DNA from: Beduini massiliensis
GTDB taxonomy: Bacteria; Bacillota_I; Bacilli_A; Erysipelotrichales; Coprobacillaceae
Direction: 5' to 3'
NCBI RefSeq assembly: GCF_000829905.1
Contig: NZ_CDPP01000004.1
Span: 24,001 to 88,000, forward strand
DNA length: 64,000 bases
Each line of letters opens with the position of its first letter. Position 1 is the stretch's first letter. Positions 45,323-54,028 of the stretch are shown piece by piece. A program made the position numbers and the translations under genes. The notes below the pieces were generated by a model. It saw only the letters and a list, made by a program, of their open reading frames with translations, ran no database searches and had not been told where the DNA came from.

Positions 45323-46292
45323 TATTTAATCCTTCCTTCATTTTTGCAACCACATCTGCTTCTACCATTGTTTTTGCAAGGATCATCGCATTTAAAAAGG
45401 CTTTAGCATCACTTCCGCCATGTGCTTTGATGACAGGATGATCAAATCCAACCATTAAAGCACCCCCTGCTGAACGATAATCGAATGTATCCATCAATGA
45501 TTTAAAAGAACTTTTAGCAATCAAGGCTCCAATTTTCCCGCTGGTTGAAGACATCAATGTTTCTTTCAACAGCTTCATCACCATTTTTGCGGTTCCTTCG
45601 ATTGATTTAAGCGCGATATTACCGCTGAACCCGTCTGTCACCACAACATCGATTTCACCATCTAATATTTCTCTTCCTTCAATATTGCCTTGGAAGTTTA
45701 AATGAGATTCTTTCAGCAGCTTAAATGTTGCCTGATGTACCTCATCCCCTTTTTTCTCTTCGCTTCCAATGTTCAACAAAGCCACTTTTGGTGAAGCTAC
45801 TCCATTGACCAAAGAAGCATAAATACTTCCCATAATGGCAAACTGAGTCAATTGTTCAGGAGTATTTTCAGCGTTAGCTCCTACATCCAGCATCAAAACA
45901 CCTTTGCGGTTATATGTAGGCATCGTTGCCATCAAACATGATTTTTCTACACCTTCGATTCTTTTTAAAAACAGCATGCAGCTTGCATAATAAGCTCCTG
46001 TATTCCCGCACGAAACAATAGCATCTGCTTCATTATTTTTCACTAAATGAACAGCTTTAAACATACTTGACTCTTTTTTTCTTCTGACTGCCAAAATACT
46101 TTCTGTCATTTCCATGACATCTCTGGCATCGATGATCGTTACTTGTGCTAAAGATTGAAGTTCGCTCAATTCCTCTTCTTTCCCAACAACTTGCAAGTGG
46201 ACATCTTTATTATCTTTTATAAATTCTTTGACTGCTTCTACAACGGGTTTCGATCCCAGATCGCCGCTCATTGCATCTATGGCTAAATTCAT
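45309..46292 (-). CDS. plsX: Phosphate acyltransferase PlsX
   Basis: Makes acyl-phosphate from acyl-ACP for phospholipid synthesis. The 327-residue protein has LAIDAMSGDLGSKPVVEAV, SCGNTGAYYAS and VVVTDGFSGNIALKSIEG, all typical. Two adjacent ATGs follow GAGGTG; 46292 gives the usual spacing and N-terminus, 46295 is equally possible. fabD and acpP, common neighbours, are not here. Confidence 0.96.
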   Translation of the reverse strand: MNLAIDAMSGDLGSKPVVEAVKEFIKDNKDVHLQVVGKEEELSELQSLAQVTIIDARDVMEMTESILAVRRKKESSMFKAVHLVKNNEADAIVSCGNTGAYYASCMLFLKRIEGVEKSCLMATMPTYNRKGVLMLDVGANAENTPEQLTQFAIMGSIYASLVNGVASPKVALLNIGSEEKKGDEVHQATFKLLKESHLNFQGNIEGREILDGEIDVVVTDGFSGNIALKSIEGTAKMVMKLLKETLMSSTSGKIGALIAKSSFKSLMDTFDYRSAGGALMVGFDHPVIKAHGGSDAKAFLNAMILAKTMVEADVVAKMKEGLNNETD

Positions 46293-46334
46293 CATTTCTT
46301 TCACCTCGGCTACCATTATATCATATTTTATAAA

Positions 46335-48353
46335 TTAGTCTAAATAAGTCTCATTTTTTTCAATTTTCTTTTCTAAATATTTACGAATCGAATAGTACTG
46401 AGGGGTATCGATGTGATCGATAATCTCCATAGCATCGATACGGGCACGTTCCAAAATGTTGAAATCTTTCATGATATCTGCCACTAAAAAAGAAGGCAGT
46501 CCACTTTGCTTTTGCCCTAACAGTTCCCCCGGACCACGAAGTTTTAAGTCATATTCTGCAATCTTAAAGCCATCGGTCTCATTTTCCAAAAAAGTCAATC
46601 GTTCCAATGCTTCCTGATCATTTGAAGAGGTAAACAAAAAGCAATAGCTTTGTTGAGTCGAACGTCCGACTCTTCCTCTTAGCTGATGAAGCTGGCTCAA
46701 TCCGAAGCGATGGGCATCATAAATTACCATCATATTGGCATTTTCTACATCTACTCCTACTTCAATCACCGTTGTAGACACTAAGATATCCAATTCATGT
46801 TTCATAAATGCCTGCATGATCTGATCTTTTTGTTCATCACTCATTCTTCCATGCAGTAAACCAATCCTTATTTTATTTTTGTAATAGGCACACATCGCAT
46901 CATAAATTTTAGTCGCGCTTTGAAGATCCATCGTTTCACTGTCTTCCACCAAAGGACACACCACATAACATTGTCCGCCTTCTTTAATATAGGCTTCTAA
47001 TTGGGGCAAGATCGGTTTCATACTTTTGGTTTTAATGACTTTTGTTTGTACCGTTTTTCTTCGGCTTGGCATCGTATGGATAGCGGATACATCCTTATCT
47101 CCATATAAAACCATGGCAACGGTTCTTGGGATCGGGGTTGCCGACATTGTCAGCAGATCCACTTTATCTCCTTTATCCTGAAGTTTCTTACGTTGATTCA
47201 CACCAAAGCGATGCTGTTCATCAGCGATCACCAGTCCCAACTTTTTAAACTGCAAAGCATCTTGAATCAAGGCATGTGTTCCGACCACGACATCCACTTC
47301 ATAATTTTCAATCTGACGATAAATTGCTTTCTTTTCTTTAGCAGGCAGACTTCCCGTCAACAAAGCAATGTGCATCGAAGTATTGGCAAATAATTTCTGT
47401 AGAGTGCGATAATGCTGAGACGCCAAAATTTCAGTAGGTGCCATCAAAGCACTCTGATACCCGGCTAAATGATTCGCATAAATGGCGATACTGGCAACCA
47501 CCGTCTTGCCGCTTCCAACATCTCCCTGCACCAAACGATCCATGATATGAGGGCTTTGAATATCCTGCAAGATTTCCTTAGATACGCTGATTTGATCATC
47601 GGTTAACACAAAGGGCAGGTCATAAATATACTGCTGCAATGATTGAGTATCAAAAGTTTTATTAATACCAACATCAATAGTGTGCGTATTTCTTTTAATA
47701 AACAATAGAGTCATTTGAAATTTTAAAAATTCCTCATACTTCAGATATTTTAATGCCTGCTTTAAATGCACTTCATCTTTAGGGAAATGAATTTGCCACA
47801 AAGCCTCTTTTAAATAAGGCAGCTGATAGCGCTGAATCAAATTTTCCGGTATAAAGTCAATTAAATCTTTATCAACAAATGTCAGTCCCTTTTTGATGTA
47901 GCCACTCATTGATTTTGTGGTGATTCCGCTTTTTAGATTATAGATTGGATGAAATCCACTCAAACTCTCCAAACTTTGCAGTTTGATATCGCTCGCTACC
48001 ACCTGATTGGGGCTTTGCAGTTTCCCGATAATCGTCACCACGCTTCCAAGTGATAAATGCGTTCTTAAAAAATGGCGATTAAAGATTGCGATGGAATAAC
48101 TTGTATCTTGATACTGAACTTTAAATGTCATTCTTGACATGTTGCGGCGAATAAAGAAAATCTTCGGTTCTTCTATGATAACGCCTTCAAAGATTGTCTT
48201 TTCGTCCACTAAAACCGGTGGGATTGACACAATCACATCATAACGGCTGGGATAAAAACGAATCAGATCCTCAATCGTCACAATACCCATTTCTTGAAGT
48301 AAGGCTACTTTGTTCTGGTTTATTTTCAAATAACTTAAATCGATATCAAACAT
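46335..48353 (-). CDS. recG: ATP-dependent DNA helicase RecG
   Basis: A 672-residue branch-migration helicase for stalled forks and recombination intermediates. An N-terminal wedge/OB region is followed by the helicase core: Walker A RLVQGDVGSGKTVVA, DEQH box (VIADEQHRFG), TMSATPIPRT and the C-terminal VIEVGVDVENANMMVI and LHQLRGRVGRS. Full length. Start at 48353 follows AAAGGTGGG. First gene of the recG-plsX-rnc set. Confidence 0.97.
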   Translation of the reverse strand: MFDIDLSYLKINQNKVALLQEMGIVTIEDLIRFYPSRYDVIVSIPPVLVDEKTIFEGVIIEEPKIFFIRRNMSRMTFKVQYQDTSYSIAIFNRHFLRTHLSLGSVVTIIGKLQSPNQVVASDIKLQSLESLSGFHPIYNLKSGITTKSMSGYIKKGLTFVDKDLIDFIPENLIQRYQLPYLKEALWQIHFPKDEVHLKQALKYLKYEEFLKFQMTLLFIKRNTHTIDVGINKTFDTQSLQQYIYDLPFVLTDDQISVSKEILQDIQSPHIMDRLVQGDVGSGKTVVASIAIYANHLAGYQSALMAPTEILASQHYRTLQKLFANTSMHIALLTGSLPAKEKKAIYRQIENYEVDVVVGTHALIQDALQFKKLGLVIADEQHRFGVNQRKKLQDKGDKVDLLTMSATPIPRTVAMVLYGDKDVSAIHTMPSRRKTVQTKVIKTKSMKPILPQLEAYIKEGGQCYVVCPLVEDSETMDLQSATKIYDAMCAYYKNKIRIGLLHGRMSDEQKDQIMQAFMKHELDILVSTTVIEVGVDVENANMMVIYDAHRFGLSQLHQLRGRVGRSTQQSYCFLFTSSNDQEALERLTFLENETDGFKIAEYDLKLRGPGELLGQKQSGLPSFLVADIMKDFNILERARIDAMEIIDHIDTPQYYSIRKYLEKKIEKNETYLD

Positions 48354-48397
48354 ATTATCCCACCTTTTGTTTAACATTATATCATGTTTGTTTCAAA

Positions 48398-48429
48398 AGA
48401 AAAACCTAGGAACTTAATTCACCTAGGTT
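48398..48429 (-). terminator. Terminator after the ABC-F gene
   Basis: AACCTAGG (48403-48410) pairs with CCTAGGTT (48422-48429), with TTTTTC on the minus strand. Confidence 0.85.
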
Positions 48430-49957
48430 ATGAATGTTGATCAATTTTAATGATACGATCAGCAAAATCATGGTAGAAACTTTCTTCATGACACACTAAT
48501 AAAATACTGCCGTTAAACTGAATCAAGGCATTTTTTAGGGCATTCTTCGTTAACTGATCTAAATGATTGGTGGGTTCATCTAAAATCAGCAAATCCGCCG
48601 GGCTTAATCCTAAACGACACAGCTTTACTTTAGATTGTTCCCCGCCGCTTAACTGTCCGATAGCTTTTTTAGCAAGGTCACGCTTAATGCCATACTGCGC
48701 TAAACTGCTGTAAATAGCAATATTATTCAACTCGGGATATGCCGTATGAAGAATATCGAAAGGGGTTATATTTAGATTTTCCCATTTCAAATCTTGTTCA
48801 AAATAACGATAGCTCACTTGATCTGCAAAACAACATGTCCCGCTTATAGGTAAAATCTCATGCACCAAAGTCTTTAGTAATGTTGATTTTCCTACCCCAT
48901 TAAAACCGGTAATCACTACTTTTTCACCCCCACGAACAAACAGGTTGATATCTTCGATCAATGGATGGTCATAACCCACACTTAAATGTTGAACTGTCAA
49001 GATATCTTTGGTTGTTCCTGACTGTTCCTTGAATCTAAAATTAGGTATCGCCAATGTTCCCGGTGGCGCTAAACGGTCCAGTCGTTCCAACTGTTTTCGT
49101 CGTCCTTTAGCAATCTTCGAGTTATTTCCGGCTATATTTTTGCGAATAAACTGCTCAGTCTTTTTAATCTGCACCTGTTGAGCCTGATAACGACGTAAAT
49201 AATCAGCCTGTAAGTGTTCTTTTTGCTTCATAAAATGGGAATATGACCCGTAATATTTCTTAATTGTTCCATACTCAATATCAAAGATACAAGTCGTTAT
49301 CGCTTCCAAAAAATCAAAGTCATGCGATACCACCATAAATGCCCCTTTGAATTCCTGCAGATAATGAATCAGCCAGTCGATATGCTCTTTATCTAAAAAA
49401 TTAGTGGGTTCATCCAATAGTAAAACGTCCGGTTCTTCTAATAACAATTTTCCTAAAATGACTTTAGCTCGCTGTCCACCGCTTAACTGCCCAATTTTCC
49501 TGTTTAAGCCAATCACATTCAGCCCCAGCCCTTGAGCAATCTTTTCAATACGGACATCCAAGGTATAAAAATCAGATTTTTCCAATGCTTCCTGATATTT
49601 TCCTGCTGTCATTAGAAGTTCTGAGTCTGTCGCTGCTTTTTCATAGAGAATCAGCATCTTAGCCTCTAGTTCATAGCTTTCTTTTGCCGTTGAACGCAGA
49701 TAGCTTAACACCGTTTCTTCTTTGTCTATCACTGCATACTGATCTAAATGTCCGATTTTGATTCCGGACTGCCAAAGAATTCGACCTTGGTCAGGTAAAT
49801 ATTCTTCAATTAAAATTTTAATAAGTGTGCTTTTGCCGGCACCGTTTGCTCCCACAATCCCTGCATGCTCACCTTTATACAACTCAAAATTTGCATCTTG
49901 GTATAAGCACTTATCCGCAAATTCCTGAGTTAAATTCGTTACTGTTAATAAACTCAT
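48428..49957 (-). CDS. ABC-F ATPase, likely ribosome-protection factor
   Basis: A 509-residue soluble protein with two ABC ATPase domains and no membrane segment. Domain 1 has GANGAGKST, LSGGQRAK and VLLLDEPTNFLD; domain 2 has GFNGVGKST, LSGGEQSK and LLILDEPTNHLD. Between them, at about residues 245-305, is the charged linker (RYQAQQVQIKKTEQFIRKN) that in ABC-F proteins reaches into the ribosome P-site region. Antibiotic-resistance members (Vga, Lsa, VmlR types) displace drugs from the peptidyl transferase centre. The attenuator leader upstream, typical of inducible resistance, favours that role over a housekeeping translation factor. The exact subgroup and drug spectrum cannot be read. Confidence 0.9.
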   Translation of the reverse strand: MSLLTVTNLTQEFADKCLYQDANFELYKGEHAGIVGANGAGKSTLIKILIEEYLPDQGRILWQSGIKIGHLDQYAVIDKEETVLSYLRSTAKESYELEAKMLILYEKAATDSELLMTAGKYQEALEKSDFYTLDVRIEKIAQGLGLNVIGLNRKIGQLSGGQRAKVILGKLLLEEPDVLLLDEPTNFLDKEHIDWLIHYLQEFKGAFMVVSHDFDFLEAITTCIFDIEYGTIKKYYGSYSHFMKQKEHLQADYLRRYQAQQVQIKKTEQFIRKNIAGNNSKIAKGRRKQLERLDRLAPPGTLAIPNFRFKEQSGTTKDILTVQHLSVGYDHPLIEDINLFVRGGEKVVITGFNGVGKSTLLKTLVHEILPISGTCCFADQVSYRYFEQDLKWENLNITPFDILHTAYPELNNIAIYSSLAQYGIKRDLAKKAIGQLSGGEQSKVKLCRLGLSPADLLILDEPTNHLDQLTKNALKNALIQFNGSILLVCHEESFYHDFADRIIKIDQHS

Positions 49958-49980
49958 TTTTTCTCTTCTCCTTTATAAAT

Positions 49981-50010
49981 AAAAAAGACAAAAGCATACT
50001 ATCTTTTGTC
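49981..50010 (-). terminator. Attenuator terminator upstream of the ABC-F gene
   Basis: GACAAAAG (49987-49994) pairs with CTTTTGTC (50003-50010) over an 8-base loop and is followed on the minus strand by TTTTTTATTT. It lies after the leader and before the AGGAG ribosome-binding site of the ABC-F gene, so unimpeded transcripts should stop here. Confidence 0.85.
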
Positions 50011-50126
50011 CTTAAAATACAAAAGATCATGAACGCATTGCCATGATCCTCTATTATCCACTTATAGCAACGATAAATAGTATGCTTAAAACGATAGTCA
50101 AGCTACCTGTTTTTTACTATTTATCG
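49992..50126 (-). promoter_or_regulatory. Mutually exclusive antiterminator and anti-antiterminator stems
   Basis: AAGCATACTAT (49992-50002, inside the terminator) is a perfect 11-base complement of ATAGTATGCTT (50077-50087): the antiterminator. The overlapping CGATAAATAGT (50071-50081) is a perfect 11-base complement of ACTATTTATCG (50116-50126), which would hold the antiterminator strand away. A smaller hairpin GATCATG/CATGATC (50025-50031/50042-50048) lies in the antiterminator loop. Together they form a standard attenuation switch. Confidence 0.8.
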
Positions 50127-50153
50127 ATGAAGTGCTTATTAAATATAGATTAT

Positions 50154-50190
50154 CTCCGTACAACGCCTCATCGTTTTCTTTTGTACGGAG
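50154..50190 (-). promoter_or_regulatory. Leader hairpin overlapping the leader-peptide end
   Basis: CTCCGTACAA (50154-50163) and TTGTACGGAG (50181-50190), perfect 10-bp stem. One arm is inside the leader-peptide reading frame, so a stalled ribosome would keep it open. Confidence 0.75.
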
Positions 50191-50230
50191 CTGAATTTCT
50201 GCATCTTTTCACATATAATTGATAAAACAT
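50168..50230 (-). CDS. Leader peptide of the ABC-F attenuator
   Basis: A 20-codon frame beginning about 14 bases after the predicted transcription start, with GGTGA five bases before the ATG. The product is MFYQLYVKRCRNSAPYKRKR, ending in a basic run (KRKR) just before the stop. Short leader peptides on which drug-bound ribosomes stall are the usual sensors for inducible ABC-F, erm and cfr-type genes. Its last codons form one arm of the first leader hairpin (50181-50190). Confidence 0.7.
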   Translation of the reverse strand: MFYQLYVKRCRNSAPYKRKR

Positions 50231-50250
50231 CGCTATCACCATCCGATAAG

Positions 50251-50279
50251 ATTATAAACATTTTTGAAATGGATGTCAA
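50251..50279 (-). promoter_or_regulatory. ABC-F leader promoter (sigma-A consensus)
   Basis: TTGACA (50274-50279) and TATAAT (50251-50256) on the minus strand, exactly 17 bases apart: a perfect consensus promoter. It overlaps the ddl stop codon. Confidence 0.9.
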
Positions 50280-51292
50280 ATTCGATGGTCTAGTGCGTAC
50301 CTAACGATTCTCTCACATACGCTGGCAAAGTCAATTCCGATTGCCTGTGCTTCTTGGGGAAGCAAGCTTGAAGGAGTCATCCCTGGCAAGGAATTTGCTT
50401 CCAAACAATATAGATTTCCATTTTCATCCATCATAAAATCAATGCGTGCGTAATTTTTCAAGCCTAAAACATCATATGCCTTTAAAGCCAGTTTAGACAT
50501 TTCTTTCGCCTTCTTTTCATTTATTGGTGCCGGGGTAATCTCCGATACTTTTTCCGTATGATATTTATTAAAATAATCATAGAAGCCTTCTTCCATACGG
50601 ATTTCGATGATTGGCAGGACATCACGATCTAAAATACCAACGGAGAATTCTCTGCCGCTGATATAATCTTCGATCAATACTTGATCACAAAACAAAAATG
50701 CTTCTTTTAAGCTTTCTTCTAATTGTGCGTGATCGTTAACGATCGTAACCCCAATGCTGGAACCACCGTTCAACGGCTTGACAACACAAGGAACAAATAT
50801 ATCCTCGACCTTATCATGTTTTGAAATGGTGATACTTTTGGCAGTAGGAATATTGTTTTGCCTAAACAACTGTTTTGCAACTGCCTTATCCATGGCTAAT
50901 CCACTGGCAAAAGCACCACTGCCAGTATAAGTAATCCCATATAAATCAAATACTGCCTGTATCTTTCCGTCTTCGGCATTTGCTCCATGCATCGCAATAA
51001 AAACAACATCTGCCATCTTACATACATCTAAAACGTGCTGACCAAAGTATCCTTTTTTTGCCAGATGACTTTCATTTAAGATAAACGGCTTTGCGGTAAT
51101 CGCTGCATCGCCGATAAAATTCTTTCGACTTTCAAATAAGGTTTTATTTTCTATGACAGGTAAATCTTCGCAAACATCAATCAAAATAGCCTGATATCCC
51201 TTTTCTACCAATGCTTTATGAATTAATGTCCCAGAAGATAAAGAGACATCTCTTTCGCTGCTGTTTCCACCTGTTAATACAACTATGTTCAT
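50276..51292 (-). CDS. ddl: D-alanine-D-alanine ligase
   Basis: Joins two D-Ala for peptidoglycan precursors. The 338-residue ATP-grasp enzyme has VVLTGGNSSERDVSLSSG, FIAMHGANAEDGKIQ, VKPLNGGSSIGVTIV and the C-terminal YARIDFMMDENGNLYCLEANSLPGMT. Start at 51292 follows GAGGTG. It is monocistronic; murF, a common partner, is not adjacent. Confidence 0.95.
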   Translation of the reverse strand: MNIVVLTGGNSSERDVSLSSGTLIHKALVEKGYQAILIDVCEDLPVIENKTLFESRKNFIGDAAITAKPFILNESHLAKKGYFGQHVLDVCKMADVVFIAMHGANAEDGKIQAVFDLYGITYTGSGAFASGLAMDKAVAKQLFRQNNIPTAKSITISKHDKVEDIFVPCVVKPLNGGSSIGVTIVNDHAQLEESLKEAFLFCDQVLIEDYISGREFSVGILDRDVLPIIEIRMEEGFYDYFNKYHTEKVSEITPAPINEKKAKEMSKLALKAYDVLGLKNYARIDFMMDENGNLYCLEANSLPGMTPSSLLPQEAQAIGIDFASVCERIVRYALDHRI

Positions 51293-51507
51293 CTTTTTCA
51301 CCTCAACGCTATTATATGCTAAGCACACCTTTTTGGAAAGAAAATAATGGGTATATAAAGTTACTTATATGATTTAATTCGTATTACTTCTGGGAATTCA
51401 TATAAGAATCATAAAATATAGCAATCTTTTATATTGAACTAAAAGCGTTCTAAACCATCAAAAATAACAGTGTTCATATCTGCAATAAAGGAAGCAGGTA
51501 GTTTTTA

Positions 51508-51536
51508 TTGACATGTCTTTAAATATCATGTATTAT
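51508..51536 (+). promoter_or_regulatory. tRNA operon promoter
   Basis: TTGACA (51508-51513) and TATTAT (51531-51536) with a 17-base spacer, 12 bases before the first tRNA. Confidence 0.85.
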
Positions 51537-51548
51537 TTAGATGTTGAC

Positions 51549-51641
51549 GGAGGTTTACCCAAGTCCGGCTGAAGGGATCGGTCTTGAAAACCGACAGGGG
51601 GTGGAAGCCCCGCGGGGGTTCGAATCCCTCAACCTCCGCCA
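51549..51641 (+). tRNA. tRNA-Ser(UGA)
   Basis: Acceptor stem GGAGGTT/AACCTCC, anticodon loop CTTGAAA with anticodon TGA, long class II variable arm, G discriminator and encoded CCA. Confidence 0.96.
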
Positions 51642-51658
51642 TTTTTAAAATTTCATAT

Positions 51659-51735
<77 letters not shown>

Positions 51736-51739
51736 TTAT

Positions 51740-51816
51740 GGTCTGGTAGTTCAGTTGGTTAGAATGCCGCCCTGTCACGGCGGAGGTCGCGGGTTCGAGT
51801 CCCGTCCAGACCGCCA
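51740..51816 (+). tRNA. tRNA-Asp(GUC)
   Basis: Acceptor GGTCTGG/CCAGACC, anticodon GTC in CTGTCAC, T loop GTTCGAGTC, G discriminator and encoded CCA. Confidence 0.96.
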
Positions 51817-51820
51817 TTAT

Positions 51821-51896
<76 letters not shown>

Positions 51897-51955
51897 TTCT
51901 AAAACGTAACGCAGAAGGTTGTTAGATATCTTCTTTTTATTTTATATAATTAGTA

Positions 51956-51982
51956 AGGAATACTTAGGTGTTCCTATTTTTT
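51956..51982 (+). terminator. tRNA operon terminator
   Basis: AGGAATAC (51956-51963) pairs with GTGTTCCT (51968-51975), one wobble, followed by ATTTTTTATTT. A weaker AGAAG/CTTCT hairpin lies upstream near 51913-51934. Confidence 0.8.
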
Positions 51983-52117
51983 ATTTGCATATGTTCACTC
52001 CATTGTTTCCACAGGCATTTTGCTTTATTTTACTTCTCTTTTCTAACGCAAACAATAATCCATCCCTTTTAATTTATTGATAATTAAGGTAAAATATAAA
52101 GCAATAAGAGGAGGGAA

Positions 52118-52894
52118 ATGACTATGCATTTAATGGATAAGTTAAACCAAATCATAAATGAATCCGCACCGGATCGAATGGAGTATTGGTTTGCTGATTT
52201 TGTGAAGTGTCATTTTGATAAAGTTGGTGAAATGACAATCGAGGAACTGGCAAAATGCTGTCAAACTTCTACCTCCAGCATTTCTAGGCTAATTAATCAG
52301 TTGGGGTATGAGAATTATAAAATATTTCGTCATGATTGTACATTTAATGCCAAAGCTTTAAAACAGCACTCTATCTTATCTCAAAATGTTCAGCCATTGC
52401 ATTTAACCCCTGATAATATTGATCGTTATTTTAATCAAAGGCTTCTGCCTTTTTTAAATGCGGTTCAAAAAAAAGACATTGAATTTGTTCGAGATGTTTT
52501 TGATTATTATCCTAAAATCTATCTTGTTTCAATGGTCTCAATGAATGTTGTGACACAGCATATTCAGCTTTCGTTGAGTTATACCCGTAGAGAAAAAGTC
52601 ATTATCATTGTCAATGATTACTCACAGCTAACCACCCTTTCAAAAGACGATTGTGTCATTGTTTTTTCGAATACCGGAAATATTTTTAAAGGTGAAAATA
52701 GAGTAGGACGTTACCTTCTTCATTGCCCTGCTTACAAATTACTGTTAAGCGCAATCGAAGATCCATCTCGCTCTCATTTATTTAATCACTGCATTCCTGT
52801 TTTCAAAAATGCTGCACAACCACATAATTTGGAAAATTCACAGCTTTATGTACATCTCATGTTCTTTTTTATCGAGATGGTGCTTACTTCTTGA
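52118..52894 (+). CDS. RpiR/MurR-family transcriptional regulator
   Basis: A 258-residue protein with an N-terminal helix-turn-helix of the RpiR type (MTIEELAKCCQTSTSSISRLINQLGYENYKIFRHDC) region and a C-terminal SIS-like domain in which VIVFSNTGNIFK stands for the usual phosphosugar-binding loop. Members sense phosphorylated sugars. The SIS part is divergent. AGAGGAGGG precedes the ATG. No sugar-use genes adjoin it, so its target is unclear. Confidence 0.88.
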   Translation: MTMHLMDKLNQIINESAPDRMEYWFADFVKCHFDKVGEMTIEELAKCCQTSTSSISRLINQLGYENYKIFRHDCTFNAKALKQHSILSQNVQPLHLTPDNIDRYFNQRLLPFLNAVQKKDIEFVRDVFDYYPKIYLVSMVSMNVVTQHIQLSLSYTRREKVIIIVNDYSQLTTLSKDDCVIVFSNTGNIFKGENRVGRYLLHCPAYKLLLSAIEDPSRSHLFNHCIPVFKNAAQPHNLENSQLYVHLMFFFIEMVLTS

Positions 52895-52954
52895 TTTTTC
52901 TATTTATATCTTTATTTCAATGAACATAATCACTAAAGCTGAAAATTACATAAA

Positions 52955-52977
52955 ATAAAAAAGAGTCAGGAGCTCTT
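52955..52977 (-). terminator. Weak terminator after the PHP phosphatase gene
   Basis: AAGAG (52961-52965) and CTCTT (52973-52977) form a 5-bp stem with TTTTTTATTTTA after it on the minus strand. Confidence 0.5.
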
Positions 52978-52989
52978 CCAAACTCATTT

Positions 52990-53757
52990 TCATCTTAAAT
53001 ACGTGATTTCATCAATTAATTGAATACCTAAATCATTCAAATATTGGGTAGCTTTCGCTTCCCATTTTTCATCTTCATATTGAAACAAATCATGAGCATC
53101 AATGCCTAAGATTGCCGTATTTTGAATTCTAGCAGCAATTTCCCAAAAATTCTCATTTGGATAATGACGCTGAGTGCTGTATCCTAATAAATTGAATTCC
53201 AAAGGAATATTCATTTCTTTTGCCGCCTTACACAAACGTTCCATCTCTATTTTGTATATAGGGCTTTGAGCATCATAATAATGAATAACATCGGGATGTG
53301 CCACATAAGAATATAGCCCCGTTTTCATTGCGGCAATCGCATCATCCACATAACGTTTCAATATGCGGTCATCGGCTGTCTTCGTTCCATAGTAAGGCCC
53401 ATGCTCATCACTATCCTTGAAATGATTTCCTAATAGAATATAATCGATTTCTTTTTCCTTTAACGTTTCTTTCAGCCAATCCATATATTGAGGATAATAT
53501 TCACATTCCAATCCTATTTTCACTTCTATTTTATCCTTGTATTTTTCTCTCAATGCTTTTAAAGTTTCTATATAATGATCTAATTCAGATAACTTCATAC
53601 GCATAGTTGGTACAAACTTAGAATTATAATGCCAAGGAGAATGATCTGAAAATCCGATCACACGATGTCCGGCTTTGATTGCTGCTTCAATGTATTGTTC
53701 TTCATTCCCACGTGCGTGATGACAACGTGGTGTATGTGTGTGGTAATTTGCTTTCAT
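52990..53757 (-). CDS. hisK: PHP-domain histidinol-phosphatase-like hydrolase
   Basis: A 255-residue protein starting with the PHP metal-binding motif NYHTHTPRCHHARG and containing GFSDHSPWHY, GLECEYY, GNHFKDSDEHG, YVAHPDVIHYYD and GIDAHD, the order expected for HisJ/HisK-type histidinol phosphatases. No other histidine genes are nearby, so the physiological substrate may be another phosphate ester. Start at 53757; a longer frame lacks a ribosome-binding site. Confidence 0.88.
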   Translation of the reverse strand: MKANYHTHTPRCHHARGNEEQYIEAAIKAGHRVIGFSDHSPWHYNSKFVPTMRMKLSELDHYIETLKALREKYKDKIEVKIGLECEYYPQYMDWLKETLKEKEIDYILLGNHFKDSDEHGPYYGTKTADDRILKRYVDDAIAAMKTGLYSYVAHPDVIHYYDAQSPIYKIEMERLCKAAKEMNIPLEFNLLGYSTQRHYPNENFWEIAARIQNTAILGIDAHDLFQYEDEKWEAKATQYLNDLGIQLIDEITYLR

Positions 53758-53859
53758 AACGTTCCTTCTTTCCTCATTTATTATATACAAAGCTTACTTT
53801 TTTGCCAAGGGATAAATATTTATTTTACTTATTCTTAAAAAATCAGACTGAATCTTTAC

Positions 53860-53883
53860 AAAAAAGACTCATCCTCGATGAGT
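53860..53883 (-). terminator. Terminator after the MutS-like gene
   Basis: ACTCATC (53867-53873) pairs with GATGAGT (53877-53883) with TTTTTT on the minus strand. The 145 bases between this and the gene's stop codon contain nothing I can identify. Confidence 0.8.
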
Positions 53884-54028
53884 TCTTCTTATTTTTCGGT
53901 TTTCATCTATAAACAACCAAGTTTTTCAACTGTGTTGCAGGACTATGTATCACCACAGCCCATGTCCATTTTCATCTGCGAATACGTCCATGTAATTATT
54001 TAAAGAGGACCTATATTAAACAACGACA

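Noticed and set aside
44615-46292. Missing acpP between plsX and rnc as a sign of deletion
   Set aside because: plsX and rnc overlap cleanly, and acpP can be located elsewhere in Bacillota genomes; no trace of a deleted gene is visible.
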